The notes beneath the pieces were generated by a model. The model saw nothing but the letters and a program-made list of their open reading frames with translations, made no database searches and was not told the origin of the DNA. A program made the translations under genes and the position numbers. Positions 9,811 to 18,706 of a stretch of DNA of 64,000 nt are shown here, piece by piece (the first letter of the stretch is position 1; the number at the start of each line of letters is the position of its first letter). Source of the DNA: Azospirillum sp. 412522 (GTDB lineage Bacteria; Pseudomonadota; Alphaproteobacteria; Azospirillales; Azospirillaceae); assembly GCF_019805165.1 (NCBI RefSeq), contig NZ_RWIJ01000004.1, positions 3,762 through 67,761 of the forward strand. The letters are read 5' to 3'.

Positions 9811-9850
9811 AAGGCCCGCCGCCCCGGAACGGAGCGGCGGGCCTTCGTTT
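9811..9850 (+). terminator. Rho-independent terminator after the 83-aa gene
   Basis: AAGGCCCGCCGC (9811-9822) pairs with 9834-9845 across an 11-nt loop, followed by CGTTTT. It lies about 60 bp beyond the stop of the plus-strand gene and also 3' of the leftward gene at 9898, so it may serve both. Confidence 0.75.
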
Positions 9851-9897
9851 TCGCGGCGGGTCCTTTTCAGGCGGAGCGGAGTCCGCCCCCCGGCCCG

Positions 9898-10188
9898 TCA
9901 GTGGCGAAGCTGGACGCGTCCGCCGTTCAGGCGCGCGTCATCGACGCGGGCGATGACGGGAAGGCCGCGCAGGAAGGCGGCGCCGGTGTCGGTCGCCTCG
10001 AACAGGACATGGCCCTGGCGGTCCTGGCCGCGCAGGCGGGCCTCCGTCGCCATGCCGGCATTGCGGACGGCGGCCGACAGTTCGGACACGGCCTTCCAGA
10101 TGCGGGCGCGGTGTTCGGCGGCGCTGGCGCAGCCCGTCGCATCGGCGGCGGCCAGCGTTACGGTAAAGGAATGAAGCTCGATCGCCAT
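9898..10188 (-). CDS. Hypothetical protein, 96 aa
   Basis: A small cytosolic-looking protein (MAIELHSFTVTLAAADATGC...) without recognisable domain. Codon composition and a mixed alpha/beta-like sequence (VLFEATDTGAAFLRGLPVIARVD) look protein-like rather than a shadow. It is followed on the same strand, upstream, by another small unknown gene (10282-10530), so the two may form an operon. Function unknown. Confidence 0.5.
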   Translation of the reverse strand: MAIELHSFTVTLAAADATGCASAAEHRARIWKAVSELSAAVRNAGMATEARLRGQDRQGHVLFEATDTGAAFLRGLPVIARVDDARLNGGRVQLRH

Positions 10189-10281
10189 GGTGGCACCACG
10201 GAACTTGGAGTGCGGGATTGTAAAACCCGGATCGTTCCGGCCATCGGCCGGATACGGCGCCGGCCCTTGGGATCGAGAAAC

Positions 10282-10530
10282 TCAGTCGTAACGGGGAAGC
10301 TTCGACAGGACGATGTCGCTGATGAGGCCGCGGAGCTGGCTGACCGGGAGCTGTTCGACCGGAATGCTGACCGCGCGGGCGTAGGTCTCGCAGACGTGCC
10401 AGGCATGGTCGGGTTCGACCAGGATGTGCCGGGCAAGATCGTGTTCATCGGCGTTCGCCCGACCGGGGAGCGCCTTTTCACAGGCCAGGACGGTTTGCAC
10501 CATGTCGCTGGCCAGGCTGTGCAGATTCAT
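10282..10530 (-). CDS. Hypothetical protein, 82 aa
   Basis: A small protein (MNLHSLASDMVQTVLACEKAL...LSKLPRYD) with no recognised family. I chose the ATG at 10530 because GGGAAGG lies 8 nt upstream; an in-frame GTG three codons earlier is possible. It sits 93 bp upstream of the 96-aa gene on the same strand. Predicted to be soluble and mainly helical. Function unknown. Confidence 0.5.
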   Translation of the reverse strand: MNLHSLASDMVQTVLACEKALPGRANADEHDLARHILVEPDHAWHVCETYARAVSIPVEQLPVSQLRGLISDIVLSKLPRYD

Positions 10531-10831
10531 GGATGGCACCTTCCCATGTTCGGGAATTGGTTGGGGACACGAACAGATTAGGCTTTCGGACCAGGTTCCA
10601 CAACGGTATCTATGACGTTCGGCTGTGACAATTAGACGTTTGAGCCAAGCCGGGCGCCTCGACGATGCCGCTGCGAACCATGCCTATAGCGGCATCAACA
10701 TAGGTCGGGAAGAATTATTCCGCCCGTGACCGTTTCGCGGGGCAGACGCGGCGGATTCCGACCGGACCCCGACGCAATCCCCTCTTGCGCCGGGTGTGCG
10801 TTTGCAAATGAGGCGTGGCGCCCTTCACCGC
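10531..10831. other. 301-bp gene-free interval with one inverted repeat
   Basis: No gene is visible. A perfect 9-bp inverted repeat, GATGCCGCT at 10664-10672 and 10688-10696, has a 15-nt spacer. The interval is the 3' side of the secreted-protein gene (10832) and the 5' side of the 82-aa gene, so it should contain the latter's promoter. Confidence 0.5.
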
Positions 10832-11365
10832 TCAGGTGCGAATCAGGCCGTCCTGCTTCGGCGGCTCGGGCGCCGGGGCAGGGGACGGCGCCGGGGCGGC
10901 GGGCGGCGTCAGCTGCCAGCTGTCCAGCGCCCGTTTCAGCGCGTCCAGCCCGGCGCCGGCCGAGGATTTCGCCTCGTCCGCCGCGCCGGTGATGGCGGCG
11001 CAGAGGGCGGCGCGGCGCCTGGGGTCGTCGCGGCTGTCCTCCAGCGCCCGGCCGACGTCGTCGGTGGTGCCGCCCTTGGCGTCGGGGGGGACCGTCTTCG
11101 GGTCGATGCCCAGCAGCGGCAGCAGGTAATCCCGCCCCTTCTCGCGCGCCACCGCCGCGGCCTTGTCGCCGAAGCGCTCGGCCGCCGCCAGACCGGTGTC
11201 CCAGGCGCTGAGCGCCGCCGAGACGGTGGGGCTGCAACGGCCGGCCGGATCCTCCGGCGGGGTCGTCGTCTGGGCATGCAGCGGTGCGGCGGTCAGCAGC
11301 AGGGCGGCGAGCGCCGGCACGGCAACCGGCGAAACGGGGCGGCGGGGGGCGGGTGGGCACGTCAT
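10832..11365 (-). CDS. Secreted or periplasmic hypothetical protein
   Basis: A 177-aa protein with a signal peptide: MTCPPAPRRPVSP, then a hydrophobic core (VAVPALAALLLTAAPLHA) and cleavage near AHA-type LHAQ. The mature part has two cysteines (GRCSPT, ALCAAI) and a proline/alanine-rich tail (APAPSPAPAPEPPKQ). I chose the internal ATG at 11365, because it starts the signal peptide; the frame is open 49 codons further upstream. No family recognised. It is divergent from the phosphate-transport pair and shares the upstream region that contains a Pho-box-like repeat. Confidence 0.55.
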   Translation of the reverse strand: MTCPPAPRRPVSPVAVPALAALLLTAAPLHAQTTTPPEDPAGRCSPTVSAALSAWDTGLAAAERFGDKAAAVAREKGRDYLLPLLGIDPKTVPPDAKGGTTDDVGRALEDSRDDPRRRAALCAAITGAADEAKSSAGAGLDALKRALDSWQLTPPAAPAPSPAPAPEPPKQDGLIRT

Positions 11366-11512
11366 GGGGGAAACCCTGTGGTCGGGGGAGGGCGTTGCCA
11401 GATCTGGGGAGGCGTCCACGGTCTTTCCATGGCCCGGCTTCAACCGGTTCGGCTCATCGGTTTGAAGGGGAAAGCGGCATTGTGCCGCGACCTGTGGCGA
11501 TTTTGCTACCAA

Positions 11513-11539
11513 ATGACTGTTTCATGACCTTTACATGAC
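11513..11539. promoter_or_regulatory. Pho-box-like triple direct repeat
   Basis: ATGAC occurs at 11513, 11524 and 11535, exactly 11 bp apart. On the minus strand this reads as GTCAT units within TGTCATGTAAAGGTCAT, resembling the PhoB consensus of CTGTCAT repeats with 11-bp spacing. It lies 78 bp upstream of the phosphate-transport start at 11617, and could also serve the divergent secreted protein. Confidence 0.6.
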
Positions 11540-11616
11540 ATGCCGCCGCTGCACTGCACCGCGAAGCGTGATAAGAGCAGCGCCAAATCATTCCCGTTTA
11601 CGCGAGTCACCGTCCC

Positions 11617-12261
11617 ATGCTGCTGCGCGCATTCCGTTCGCTGATGCCGAAGGAGGAACGCTTCGTCGACCAGTTCGTCGAGCAGGCCCGCCATATCGTG
11701 GCAGCATCCATTGCGCTGGAAGCGGTGATGGATTCCGGACCGGACGACCGTGCCCAGAAGATCGCCGCGCTGAAGCGGGTGGAGAAGGACGCCGACCGCA
11801 TCGCCAAGGATGCCGGGCGCGACCTGCACCGCGCCTTCATCACGCCGTTCGACCGCTCCGACATCCTGTCGCTGATCAACGCGCTGGACGACGCCATCGA
11901 CCTGATGGACGAGGTGCCGCGCCATGCCGGCCTCTATGGCATCGAGGTGTTCGACGAGCCGATGCGCCGCTCCGTCGCCCTGATCCGCCAGCAGGCCGAC
12001 GTGCTGCTGGAACTGATGCCGCTGCTGGGCGCCATCGCCCGCAACGCAGAGCGGATCGACCATCTCTGCGGCCGGCTGTCCGATCTGGAGGACGAGGCGG
12101 ACGACGTGCTGCGCGGCGCGCTGAAGGCGCTGATCGCGGAGAAGCCGGACATGATCGCCTTCCTCGGCCGGCGCGAGCTGTACGAGATGCTGGAGGCGGT
12201 GACCGACCGCTGCGACGACGTCGGCGACCTGGTCGCGGGCATCACGCTCGATCAGGTCTGA
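11617..12261 (+). CDS. DUF47 / PhoU-like Pit accessory protein
   Basis: A 214-aa, all-helical DUF47 family protein (MLLRAFRSLMPKEERFVDQFVEQARHI). Members are PhoU-like, carry acidic E/DxxxD metal-binding motifs (DDAIDLMDE; DRCDDVGD) and are nearly always encoded beside a Pit-type phosphate transporter, whose activity they are thought to modulate. Here the transporter starts 13 bp downstream. A Pho-box-like repeat 78 bp upstream suggests control by phosphate starvation. Family and pairing are clear; the mechanistic role is inferred. Confidence 0.9.
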   Translation: MLLRAFRSLMPKEERFVDQFVEQARHIVAASIALEAVMDSGPDDRAQKIAALKRVEKDADRIAKDAGRDLHRAFITPFDRSDILSLINALDDAIDLMDEVPRHAGLYGIEVFDEPMRRSVALIRQQADVLLELMPLLGAIARNAERIDHLCGRLSDLEDEADDVLRGALKALIAEKPDMIAFLGRRELYEMLEAVTDRCDDVGDLVAGITLDQV

Positions 12262-12274
12262 GGCGGCCGCGGTC

Positions 12275-13288
12275 ATGGAGGCCCTGCAACTCGGCCTGCC
12301 GGCGATCGTCGTCATCATCCTGGTGGCGCTCGCCTTCGACTTCATCAACGGCCTGCACGACGCGGCGAACTCCATCGCCACCGTGGTGTCGACCCGCGTG
12401 CTGTCGCCCAAGCTGGCGGTCCTGTGGGCGGCCTTCTTCAACTTCATCGCCTTCCTGTTCTTCGGCCTGCACGTCGCCACCACCATCGGCACCGGTCTGG
12501 TCGATCCGCTGGTGATGGACCCGGCGGTGATCCTGGCGGCGCTGATCGGCGCCATCGGCTGGAACCTGATCACCTGGTGGCTGGGGCTGCCGTCCTCCTC
12601 CTCGCATGCGCTGGTCGGCGGCATCGCCGGGGCCGGCATCGCCAAGGCGGGCTTCGGCGCCATCATCGCCAGCGGCTTCACCAAGACGGCGGTCGCCATC
12701 GTGCTGTCGCCCGGCATCGGCCTGCTGCTTGCCCTGCTGCTGATGCTGGTGGTGTCCTGGCTGCTGCGCCGCTCCGCGCCCTTCACGGTGGACCGCCAGT
12801 TCCGCCACCTCCAGCTGGTCTCGGCGGCGCTCTACAGCCTGGGCCACGGCGGCAACGACGCGCAGAAGACCATGGGCATCATCGCCGTCCTGCTGTTCAG
12901 CCAGGGCATGCTGGGCGACAGCTTCCACGTCCCCTTCTGGGTCATCATCGCCTGCCAGCTGGCGATGGGCATGGGCACCATGATGGGCGGCTGGCGCATC
13001 GTCCGCACCATGGGGTCGCGCATCACCGACCTGAAGCCCTACCAGGGCTTCTGCGCCGAGACGGCGGGCGCCATCACGCTGTTCGGCGCGACGTGGCTCG
13101 GCATTCCGGTGTCGACCACCCACACCATCACCGGGGCCATCGTCGGCGTCGGCTCCGCCCGCCGCACCTCGGCGGTGCGCTGGGGGCTGGCGGGCCGAAT
13201 CGTCTGGGCCTGGGTGCTGACGATTCCCGCATCCGGCATCGTCGCCTGGCTGTCCTACCTGCTGGTGGCGGCCGTGCTGCGTCCGTAA
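12275..13288 (+). CDS. pit: Inorganic phosphate transporter, Pit family
   Basis: A 337-aa inner-membrane carrier. Both Pit signature repeats are seen: the N-terminal DFINGLHDAANSIATVVSTRVL and the C-terminal GHGGNDAQKTMGIIAVLL, with about 10 hydrophobic segments and PSSSSHALVGG typical of PHO-4/Pit proteins. Family members import metal-phosphate with protons at low affinity. It follows the DUF47 accessory gene by 13 bp, so the two form an operon. A weak 7-bp stem lies downstream (13320-13348). Confidence 0.95.
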   Translation: MEALQLGLPAIVVIILVALAFDFINGLHDAANSIATVVSTRVLSPKLAVLWAAFFNFIAFLFFGLHVATTIGTGLVDPLVMDPAVILAALIGAIGWNLITWWLGLPSSSSHALVGGIAGAGIAKAGFGAIIASGFTKTAVAIVLSPGIGLLLALLLMLVVSWLLRRSAPFTVDRQFRHLQLVSAALYSLGHGGNDAQKTMGIIAVLLFSQGMLGDSFHVPFWVIIACQLAMGMGTMMGGWRIVRTMGSRITDLKPYQGFCAETAGAITLFGATWLGIPVSTTHTITGAIVGVGSARRTSAVRWGLAGRIVWAWVLTIPASGIVAWLSYLLVAAVLRP

Positions 13289-13418
13289 GGGGGCGAATCG
13301 GGAAGAGAACACGCTGTGAACGGAGGGGGCGACAGATAACTCCTCCGTGACGCAGCCCGCCCTTGACCCACAAGGGCGGGAACGGCAGGATCGGTCCGGT
13401 GGAGACAGGATACCGGTC

Positions 13419-13730
13419 ATGCCGCATATCGAACGCACCGACCAAGGCGAGCAGTATGTGCTTCCCGGCACCGAACGCCGGACGGTCCCCGGCTTGCCCT
13501 ATGCGGCGGAAGCCGACGGCCAGCTGACCCTGCATTTCTACGCCCCGCCCGACAAATCCGAACGACGCCCCCGCCCGACCTCGGCCCGCGCGCTCTCCGC
13601 CACGCCGCTGCCCGCGCCGCCGCTCGGTGCCAACTCGCCGGTGCAGGCTGCTGCGGTGACCGACACCACGCCGCAAAGCCTGTTCGGCCGGCGTCTCGCC
13701 CATTTTCCGCGCGTGTTCGATCAGCCCTGA
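13419..13730 (+). CDS. Hypothetical protein, 103 aa
   Basis: A proline/arginine-rich protein (MPHIERTDQGEQYVLPGTERRTVPG...) with no recognised domain, signal peptide or membrane segment. The ATG at 13419 is preceded by GGAGACAGGA, a good ribosome site, which is why I prefer it to the longer frame from 13347. It ends facing the hybrid kinase convergently. The C-terminal half is low-complexity. Function unknown. Confidence 0.55.
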   Translation: MPHIERTDQGEQYVLPGTERRTVPGLPYAAEADGQLTLHFYAPPDKSERRPRPTSARALSATPLPAPPLGANSPVQAAAVTDTTPQSLFGRRLAHFPRVFDQP

Positions 13731-13749
13731 CCGCCGCCTCTGACCTCCG

Positions 13750-16521
13750 TCAGACGGTGCCGGTGCGGCTCCGCCCGGCGGCGAGTATGCGGGCGACCTG
13801 ACGCAGCAGGTTTTCGCGGTCATAGGGCTTGGCGATATGGCCGTTCATCCCGGCCTCGCGGCATTCGCGCCGCTCCTCCTCCGACGAACCGGCGGTCAAC
13901 GCCAGGATCGGCAGGTCGCCGCGCGGCGGCGGCATCGCGCGGATGGCGCGGCTGGCCTCCAGACCATCCATTCCCGGCATCTGCACGTCCATCAGCACGA
14001 GGTCGTAGTCGCCAGCCGCCACCGCCTCGACCGCCGCCGTGCCGTCCGCCACCAGATCGATGCCGTAGCCGCTGTCGCGGAACAGGGCGGCCAGCAGATC
14101 CCGGTTGATCGCCAGATCCTCGGCGATCAGCAGGCGCGGCGGTCCGGACGGACGCAGCGCGGACGAGGGGGGGACGGATGCCGTCATGGGAGGCGCCGTC
14201 TCCGTCCGCCGCCCGGTGATGCGGGCGAGCTGCCGGCGCAGGTCGTCGATGGAGAAGGGCTTGGCGATCATCGCCACGTCGGGGCCGAAGGCGGCCGGGG
14301 TGCCGACGGCATGGGCGGCGAAGCCGGAGGCCAGCAGGACCGGCAGGCCCGGGCGCATGCGGGTGGCATGCCGGGCCAGCTCGGTGCCGTCCATGCCCGG
14401 CGGCATCACGACGTCGCTGAGCAGCAGGTCCAGCTTCTCCGGCCCGTCCAGCACCACCAGCGCCTCGTTGGCGTTGGCGGCCGCGATCACGCGGTGCCCC
14501 CAGCCGCGCAGCAGCCCGGCCACCATGTCGCGCACCGTCGGGTCGTCGTCCACCAGCAGGATCGACAGCGGCGCGCAGGCGGGGGCGGGGGCGGACGGCA
14601 GGGGCGCCGGAAGCGGCAAGGGGGCGGCGGGGGCCGGCTGGACCGGTGCGGCCTCCAGGGGATGGGCCAAAGGCTGGGCCAGGGTCCGGGACGCCTCTCC
14701 CGGCTCCGCCGGCAGCAGGCGGCTTGCCGGCAGGCGCACCGTCACCGTCGTGCCGACGCCCAGCGTGCTGCGCAACGCCAGCGTGCCGCCATGCAGCTCG
14801 ACCAGCCGCTTGGTCAGCGGCAGGCCCAGCCCGGCGCCCTCGACGCCGCGGGTGGCGGTGTTCTCGACACGGACGAAGGGTTCCAGAACGCGGTCCACGT
14901 CCTCGGCCGGGATGCCCAGGCCGGTGTCGGTGATGCGGATCACCGGCACGCCCTGCTCCAGCTCGGCCGACAGGGTCACCGATCCGCCCGACGGGGTGTA
15001 TTTCACCCCGTTGGCGATCAGGTTCAGCAGGATCTGGCGGATGCGGCGGTCGTCGCCGCGCAGGCCCCGGACCGCCGGCGTCACCACCGCCGACAGCAGC
15101 ACGCCGGCGCGTTCGGCCCGCGGGGTCAGCATGCGGACGGCGAAATCGGCAGCGGCCTCCAGGTCGCAGCGCCCTTCCTCGACCGTCAGCGCCCCGGCTT
15201 CGGCCCGCGCATGGTCGAGGATCTCGTTGATCAGCTCCAGCACATGCTGGCCGCTGTCACGGACATTGGCGGCATATTGCCGGTAGGACGGCGTGCCGAC
15301 CGGCCCCTCCGCCTCGCGGGCGATCAGGTCGGCGAAGCCGATGACGGCGTTCAGCGGCGTGCGCAGCTCGTGGCTCAGCCCGGCCAGGAACTCGCCCTTG
15401 GCGCGGTTGGCGGCCTCGGCGGCCTGACGCGCGGTCTCCGCCATGTCGCGGGCATGGTTGAGGGCGGCGGCGAGCCGGGCGCTCTCGTCACGTTCGGCGC
15501 TGGTCCGCTCCACGGCGCTGCGCGCCTCGGCCAGCGCCACCTGCGCCTTGCGCTCGCGGTCGAGATAGCGCAGGCCCCAGGCCAGCATCGCCAGGATCGC
15601 CAGCAGCCCGACGGCGGTCTGCAGCACCGTGTGCAGGGTGCGGGTGCGCCATTCGGCCATCGCCTCGTCCCGGCCGACGCCGGCCACCACCACCAGCCCG
15701 TAATCGGCGACCGTCCGGTAGGCGGCGATGCGCAGCATCCCGTCCAGCACCGACGGTGACAGATACTGCCCCTCCGGGGCCTCGCGCAGCTTGGACTGGA
15801 ACAGCGGTCCGGAGGCGATGGAGCGGCCGACCGCGGTCTCGGTCGCCGGGCGGCGGGCGACGACCTCGCCGTTCGGGCGGTAGACGCCGACCAGCGGATC
15901 GAACTCGAAGCCCAGCATGTTGTAGAAGTCGGTCAGGTGATCGACCCGGATCGACACCGACGCCACCCCGACGAAACGCCCTTCGTCGTCGTGCAGGGGA
16001 CGGGAGATCGGGAAGACCAGAGGCTGGCTGCCGTTCCGGACCGGCTGCGCCGCGCCGATGTGCAGGCGCGTCCCGCCGCGCAGGGCCTCCAGCCCGACGG
16101 GATCGGCGAAGCCGGCGATGCGGTTGGGGAAGCTGCCCGACTCCAGGACGGCCCGCCCGTCGGCGTCGTAGATCCAGATGGCGTCCACGCCCTCGACCTG
16201 GGCGGCATATTCGCGCAGGCGGGACCAGCGCTTCAGATCGCGCACCCTCTGCGGGCCGCCGGCCTCCGCCACCATGGCGGCGGTCTGGTCGAGCGCGATG
16301 TCGGCCGTACGCACCGTGCGGCGTACATGGTCGTCGACCAGCCGGGCCATGTTCCGGACCAGGGCGAAGTGGCGCTGCTGCGTGTCCTGGTAGTCCTGGT
16401 AGATCCTGTGGCCCGCGTTGCCCGCCAATGCGGCCAGAACGACGACCACCACCAGCGCGCCCCGTAGGAAGCGTCCCACAAATCCCCCTTTTTGTGCCGA
16501 TGCGCGATGCAGCCCCATCAA
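13750..16521 (-). CDS. Hybrid sensor histidine kinase with two receiver domains
   Basis: A 923-aa kinase. A membrane helix at about 18-36, an extracytoplasmic dCache-like sensor (about 40-295, with VDAIWIYDADGRAVLESGSFPNR and FVGVASVSIRVDHLTDF), a second helix at about 300-325, a coiled segment, HisKA with His near 384 (LSHELRTPLNAVIGFADL), HATPase (GAGLGLPLTKRLVELHGG), a proline-rich linker, receiver 1 with Asp near 703 (LLLSDVVMPPGMDG) and receiver 2 with Asp near 844 (LVLMDVQMPGMDG). The tandem receivers suggest an orphan phosphorelay, since no response regulator or Hpt gene is adjacent. The ligand is unknown; dCache folds often bind small organic molecules. Confidence 0.92.
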   Translation of the reverse strand: MMGLHRASAQKGGFVGRFLRGALVVVVVLAALAGNAGHRIYQDYQDTQQRHFALVRNMARLVDDHVRRTVRTADIALDQTAAMVAEAGGPQRVRDLKRWSRLREYAAQVEGVDAIWIYDADGRAVLESGSFPNRIAGFADPVGLEALRGGTRLHIGAAQPVRNGSQPLVFPISRPLHDDEGRFVGVASVSIRVDHLTDFYNMLGFEFDPLVGVYRPNGEVVARRPATETAVGRSIASGPLFQSKLREAPEGQYLSPSVLDGMLRIAAYRTVADYGLVVVAGVGRDEAMAEWRTRTLHTVLQTAVGLLAILAMLAWGLRYLDRERKAQVALAEARSAVERTSAERDESARLAAALNHARDMAETARQAAEAANRAKGEFLAGLSHELRTPLNAVIGFADLIAREAEGPVGTPSYRQYAANVRDSGQHVLELINEILDHARAEAGALTVEEGRCDLEAAADFAVRMLTPRAERAGVLLSAVVTPAVRGLRGDDRRIRQILLNLIANGVKYTPSGGSVTLSAELEQGVPVIRITDTGLGIPAEDVDRVLEPFVRVENTATRGVEGAGLGLPLTKRLVELHGGTLALRSTLGVGTTVTVRLPASRLLPAEPGEASRTLAQPLAHPLEAAPVQPAPAAPLPLPAPLPSAPAPACAPLSILLVDDDPTVRDMVAGLLRGWGHRVIAAANANEALVVLDGPEKLDLLLSDVVMPPGMDGTELARHATRMRPGLPVLLASGFAAHAVGTPAAFGPDVAMIAKPFSIDDLRRQLARITGRRTETAPPMTASVPPSSALRPSGPPRLLIAEDLAINRDLLAALFRDSGYGIDLVADGTAAVEAVAAGDYDLVLMDVQMPGMDGLEASRAIRAMPPPRGDLPILALTAGSSEEERRECREAGMNGHIAKPYDRENLLRQVARILAAGRSRTGTV

Positions 16522-16737
16522 CGCTTCAGGTTCAAACTATCATGAAACCCATGGGTTCGATGCGCTATTCGACCGGATAGCCCCTTGGGGTTTGTCCCAA
16601 TGGCTGGGCATTCATGGGCGGATCGACGGGCGGGAGTCCCCGCGCCCAGGCGAAAAAATCGCGCGCCCCTCCATCTTGCACGGCTTTCCCCACGGGCCCA
16701 AATGCGCGGGCATCCAAACCATAGGGGAGGCGGAAGG

Positions 16738-17163
16738 ATGGGTCTGTTCGATATGTTCAAGGGCAATGCGCCGCTGGAGATGAACCCGCGCCGCGCGCTG
16801 GTGGTGTCGCTGGTCTACTGCATGGGGTCGGACGGCGAGATCGATCCGGAGGAGGTCGGCCATCTCGTCTCCGTCCTCGGCCGCCGCGCCTCGCGGGAAG
16901 AGCTGGACGGCTGCCTCAAATACGCGCGCAGCACCCCGCCGGACAGCTTCCTGGCCGAGGTGACGCCGAAGCTGAACCAGCAGCAGCGGCTGTGCATCCT
17001 GCTGAACATGATCGACAGCGCCATGGCCGACGGCGAGGCGGAGCAGGGCGAGCGCGACCTGATCATCCGCTTCCAGCAGGCCTTCGGCTTCGACGACGCG
17101 ACGCTGCGGCCCTATTTCGAGGCGCTGACGGCGAAGAACAGCCGGTTCGTGCTGGATGCGTGA
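16738..17163 (+). CDS. TerB-like tellurite-resistance family protein
   Basis: A 141-aa, all-helical protein (MGLFDMFKGNAPLEMNPRRALVVSLVYCMGSDGEIDPEEVGHL). The acidic DGEIDPEE and MADGEAEQGERDL motifs are the paired TerB/DjlA-N signatures that bind metal ions. The ATG at 16738 is preceded by GGAGGCGGAAGG; a longer frame upstream is unsupported. It is divergent from the hybrid kinase and convergent with lysA. The family is found in stress and membrane-associated complexes; no tellurite function should be assumed. Confidence 0.82.
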   Translation: MGLFDMFKGNAPLEMNPRRALVVSLVYCMGSDGEIDPEEVGHLVSVLGRRASREELDGCLKYARSTPPDSFLAEVTPKLNQQQRLCILLNMIDSAMADGEAEQGERDLIIRFQQAFGFDDATLRPYFEALTAKNSRFVLDA

Positions 17164-17170
17164 AGGGGAC

Positions 17171-17197
17171 CGCCCCCTCTCCGATGGGGAGGGGGCG
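17171..17197. terminator. Bidirectional-looking GC hairpin between convergent terB-like gene and lysA
   Basis: CGCCCCCTCTCC at 17171-17182 pairs with 17186-17197 with one wobble and a 3-nt loop. It lies 8 bp past the terB-like stop and 23 bp from the lysA stop. No long T-run. It resembles the CCCTCTCC-type repeats found elsewhere in the window. Confidence 0.6.
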
Positions 17198-17219
17198 CCA
17201 GCCGCTTACGGCCAGTCCT

Positions 17220-18515
17220 TTACAGCCAGTCCGGTACCCGCTCCGCCGCCAGCATCTCCTCCACCGTGGGGCGGGGACGGATGACGGAGAAGCGGTCGCC
17301 GTTGACCAGAACCTCCGGCACCAGCGGCCGGGTGTTGTAGGTCGAGGCCATCACCGCGCCATAGGCGCCGGCCGACAGGAAGGCGACGAGGTCGTCATCG
17401 GCCAGCGGGGGCAGCGGGCGCTGCACCGCGAAGGTGTCGCCGCTCTCGCACACCGGGCCGACGACGTCGTAGGGCTCCTGCGCAACGCCGTCCGCCGGTT
17501 CCGCCACCGGAACGATGCCATGATAGGCGTCGTACAGCGACGGGCGGATCAGGTCGTTCATCGCCGCGTCGACGATGGCGAAGCGGCGGTGCAGCCCCTG
17601 CTTCACGTAGATGACGCGGCTGACCAGGATGCCGGCATTGCCGACCAGCGAGCGGCCCGGCTCCAGCGTGATGCGGCAGCCGAGATTGCCGGTGATGGAC
17701 CGCACCATCGCGGCATAGTCGGCCAGATCGGGCGGCGCCTCGTTCCTGTAGGTGATGCCGAGCCCGCCGCCGAGATCCAGGCGCTGGATGTCGTGGCCGT
17801 CCTCGCGCAGCTGGTGCAGCAGCGCCGCCACCCGCTCGTAGGCCGCCCGGAAGGGGGCGAGGTCGGTCAGCTGCGAGCCGATATGGACGGCGATGGCGAC
17901 CGGCTTGACGCCCGGCAGGGCCGCGGCGCGACGGTAGATCTCGCGCGCGTGGTCGTAGTCGATGCCGAACTTGTTCTCTTTCTTGCCGGTGGCGATCTTG
18001 GCGTGGGTCTTGGCGTCGACGTCCGGGTTGACGCGGAAGGCGATGGGGGCCTCAACGCCGAGGGACGAGGCCACTTCGCTCAGCGCCTCCAGCTCCGGCA
18101 CGGACTCCACGTTGATCTGGTGGATGCCGGCCTCGAGCGCGGCGCGCAGGTCGTCGCGGGTCTTGCCGACGCCGGAGAAGACGATGCGCTCGGGCGGGAT
18201 GCCGCCGGCCAGGGCGCGCTTCATCTCGCCCACCGACACCACGTCGCCGCCGGCCCCCAGCTTGGCCAGGGTGCGGATGACGGCGAGGTTGGAGTTGGCC
18301 TTCAGCGCGTAGCAGACGCCGGCATCCTGGCCGGCGAAGGCGCCGGCATAGGCGTTGTAGTGCGACTCCAGCGCCGCGGTGGAGTAGAGGTAGAAGGGGG
18401 TGCCCACCTCTCGCGCCACATCCTCCAGCGACACCGCTTCGGCATGCAGCACGCCGTTGCGGTAGGCGAAGACGCTCATTGGAGATCCGTTGGGGGAACC
18501 GGTGCGGGCGGTCAT
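17220..18515 (-). CDS. lysA: Diaminopimelate decarboxylase
   Basis: PLP-dependent enzyme of the last lysine biosynthesis step (meso-DAP to L-lysine), 431 aa. Seen: PLP-binding Lys72 in CYALKANSN, the glycine-rich LDLGGGLGITY, EPGRSLVGNAG, and the C-terminal CESGDTFA and GAYGAVMASTYN motifs. I use the ATG at 18515 because its ATGA overlaps the lptM stop, implying translational coupling; an internal ATG at 18479 is a possible shorter start. It is the third gene of argH-lptM-lysA. Confidence 0.96.
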   Translation of the reverse strand: MTARTGSPNGSPMSVFAYRNGVLHAEAVSLEDVAREVGTPFYLYSTAALESHYNAYAGAFAGQDAGVCYALKANSNLAVIRTLAKLGAGGDVVSVGEMKRALAGGIPPERIVFSGVGKTRDDLRAALEAGIHQINVESVPELEALSEVASSLGVEAPIAFRVNPDVDAKTHAKIATGKKENKFGIDYDHAREIYRRAAALPGVKPVAIAVHIGSQLTDLAPFRAAYERVAALLHQLREDGHDIQRLDLGGGLGITYRNEAPPDLADYAAMVRSITGNLGCRITLEPGRSLVGNAGILVSRVIYVKQGLHRRFAIVDAAMNDLIRPSLYDAYHGIVPVAEPADGVAQEPYDVVGPVCESGDTFAVQRPLPPLADDDLVAFLSAGAYGAVMASTYNTRPLVPEVLVNGDRFSVIRPRPTVEEMLAAERVPDWL

Positions 18516-18706
18516 GGGAACTGGACTCCGGAGCCGGCCGGCTTACCGGGCTTCGGGTCCAGCGAGGGGTTGGGGTAGGTATGGGGGAAGGGGTCGACCT
18601 GACCTTCCGGAGCTGGGCTGTCGACGAATTTCGGCTTCTTGCCGCAGCCGGCCAGCGCCAGCGCGCCGGCCAGGGCGATGATCGTCACGGTAACGCTGCG
18701 GTTCAC
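18512..18706 (-). CDS. lptM: Small LptM/YifL-like lipoprotein
   Basis: A 64-aa lipoprotein too short for many gene finders. It starts with GTG at 18706, overlapping the argH stop as GTGA, and its own TGA overlaps the lysA ATG. The N-terminus [24 protein letters not shown] has a lipobox (LAGC, Cys21), and the remainder is short and proline-rich. LptM (YifL) proteins assist maturation of the LptD/LptE outer-membrane translocon and are commonly encoded next to lysA. The assignment rests on size, lipobox and position; the rest of the protein is too variable to confirm. Confidence 0.82.
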   Translation of the reverse strand: MNRSVTVTIIALAGALALAGCGKKPKFVDSPAPEGQVDPFPHTYPNPSLDPKPGKPAGSGVQFP

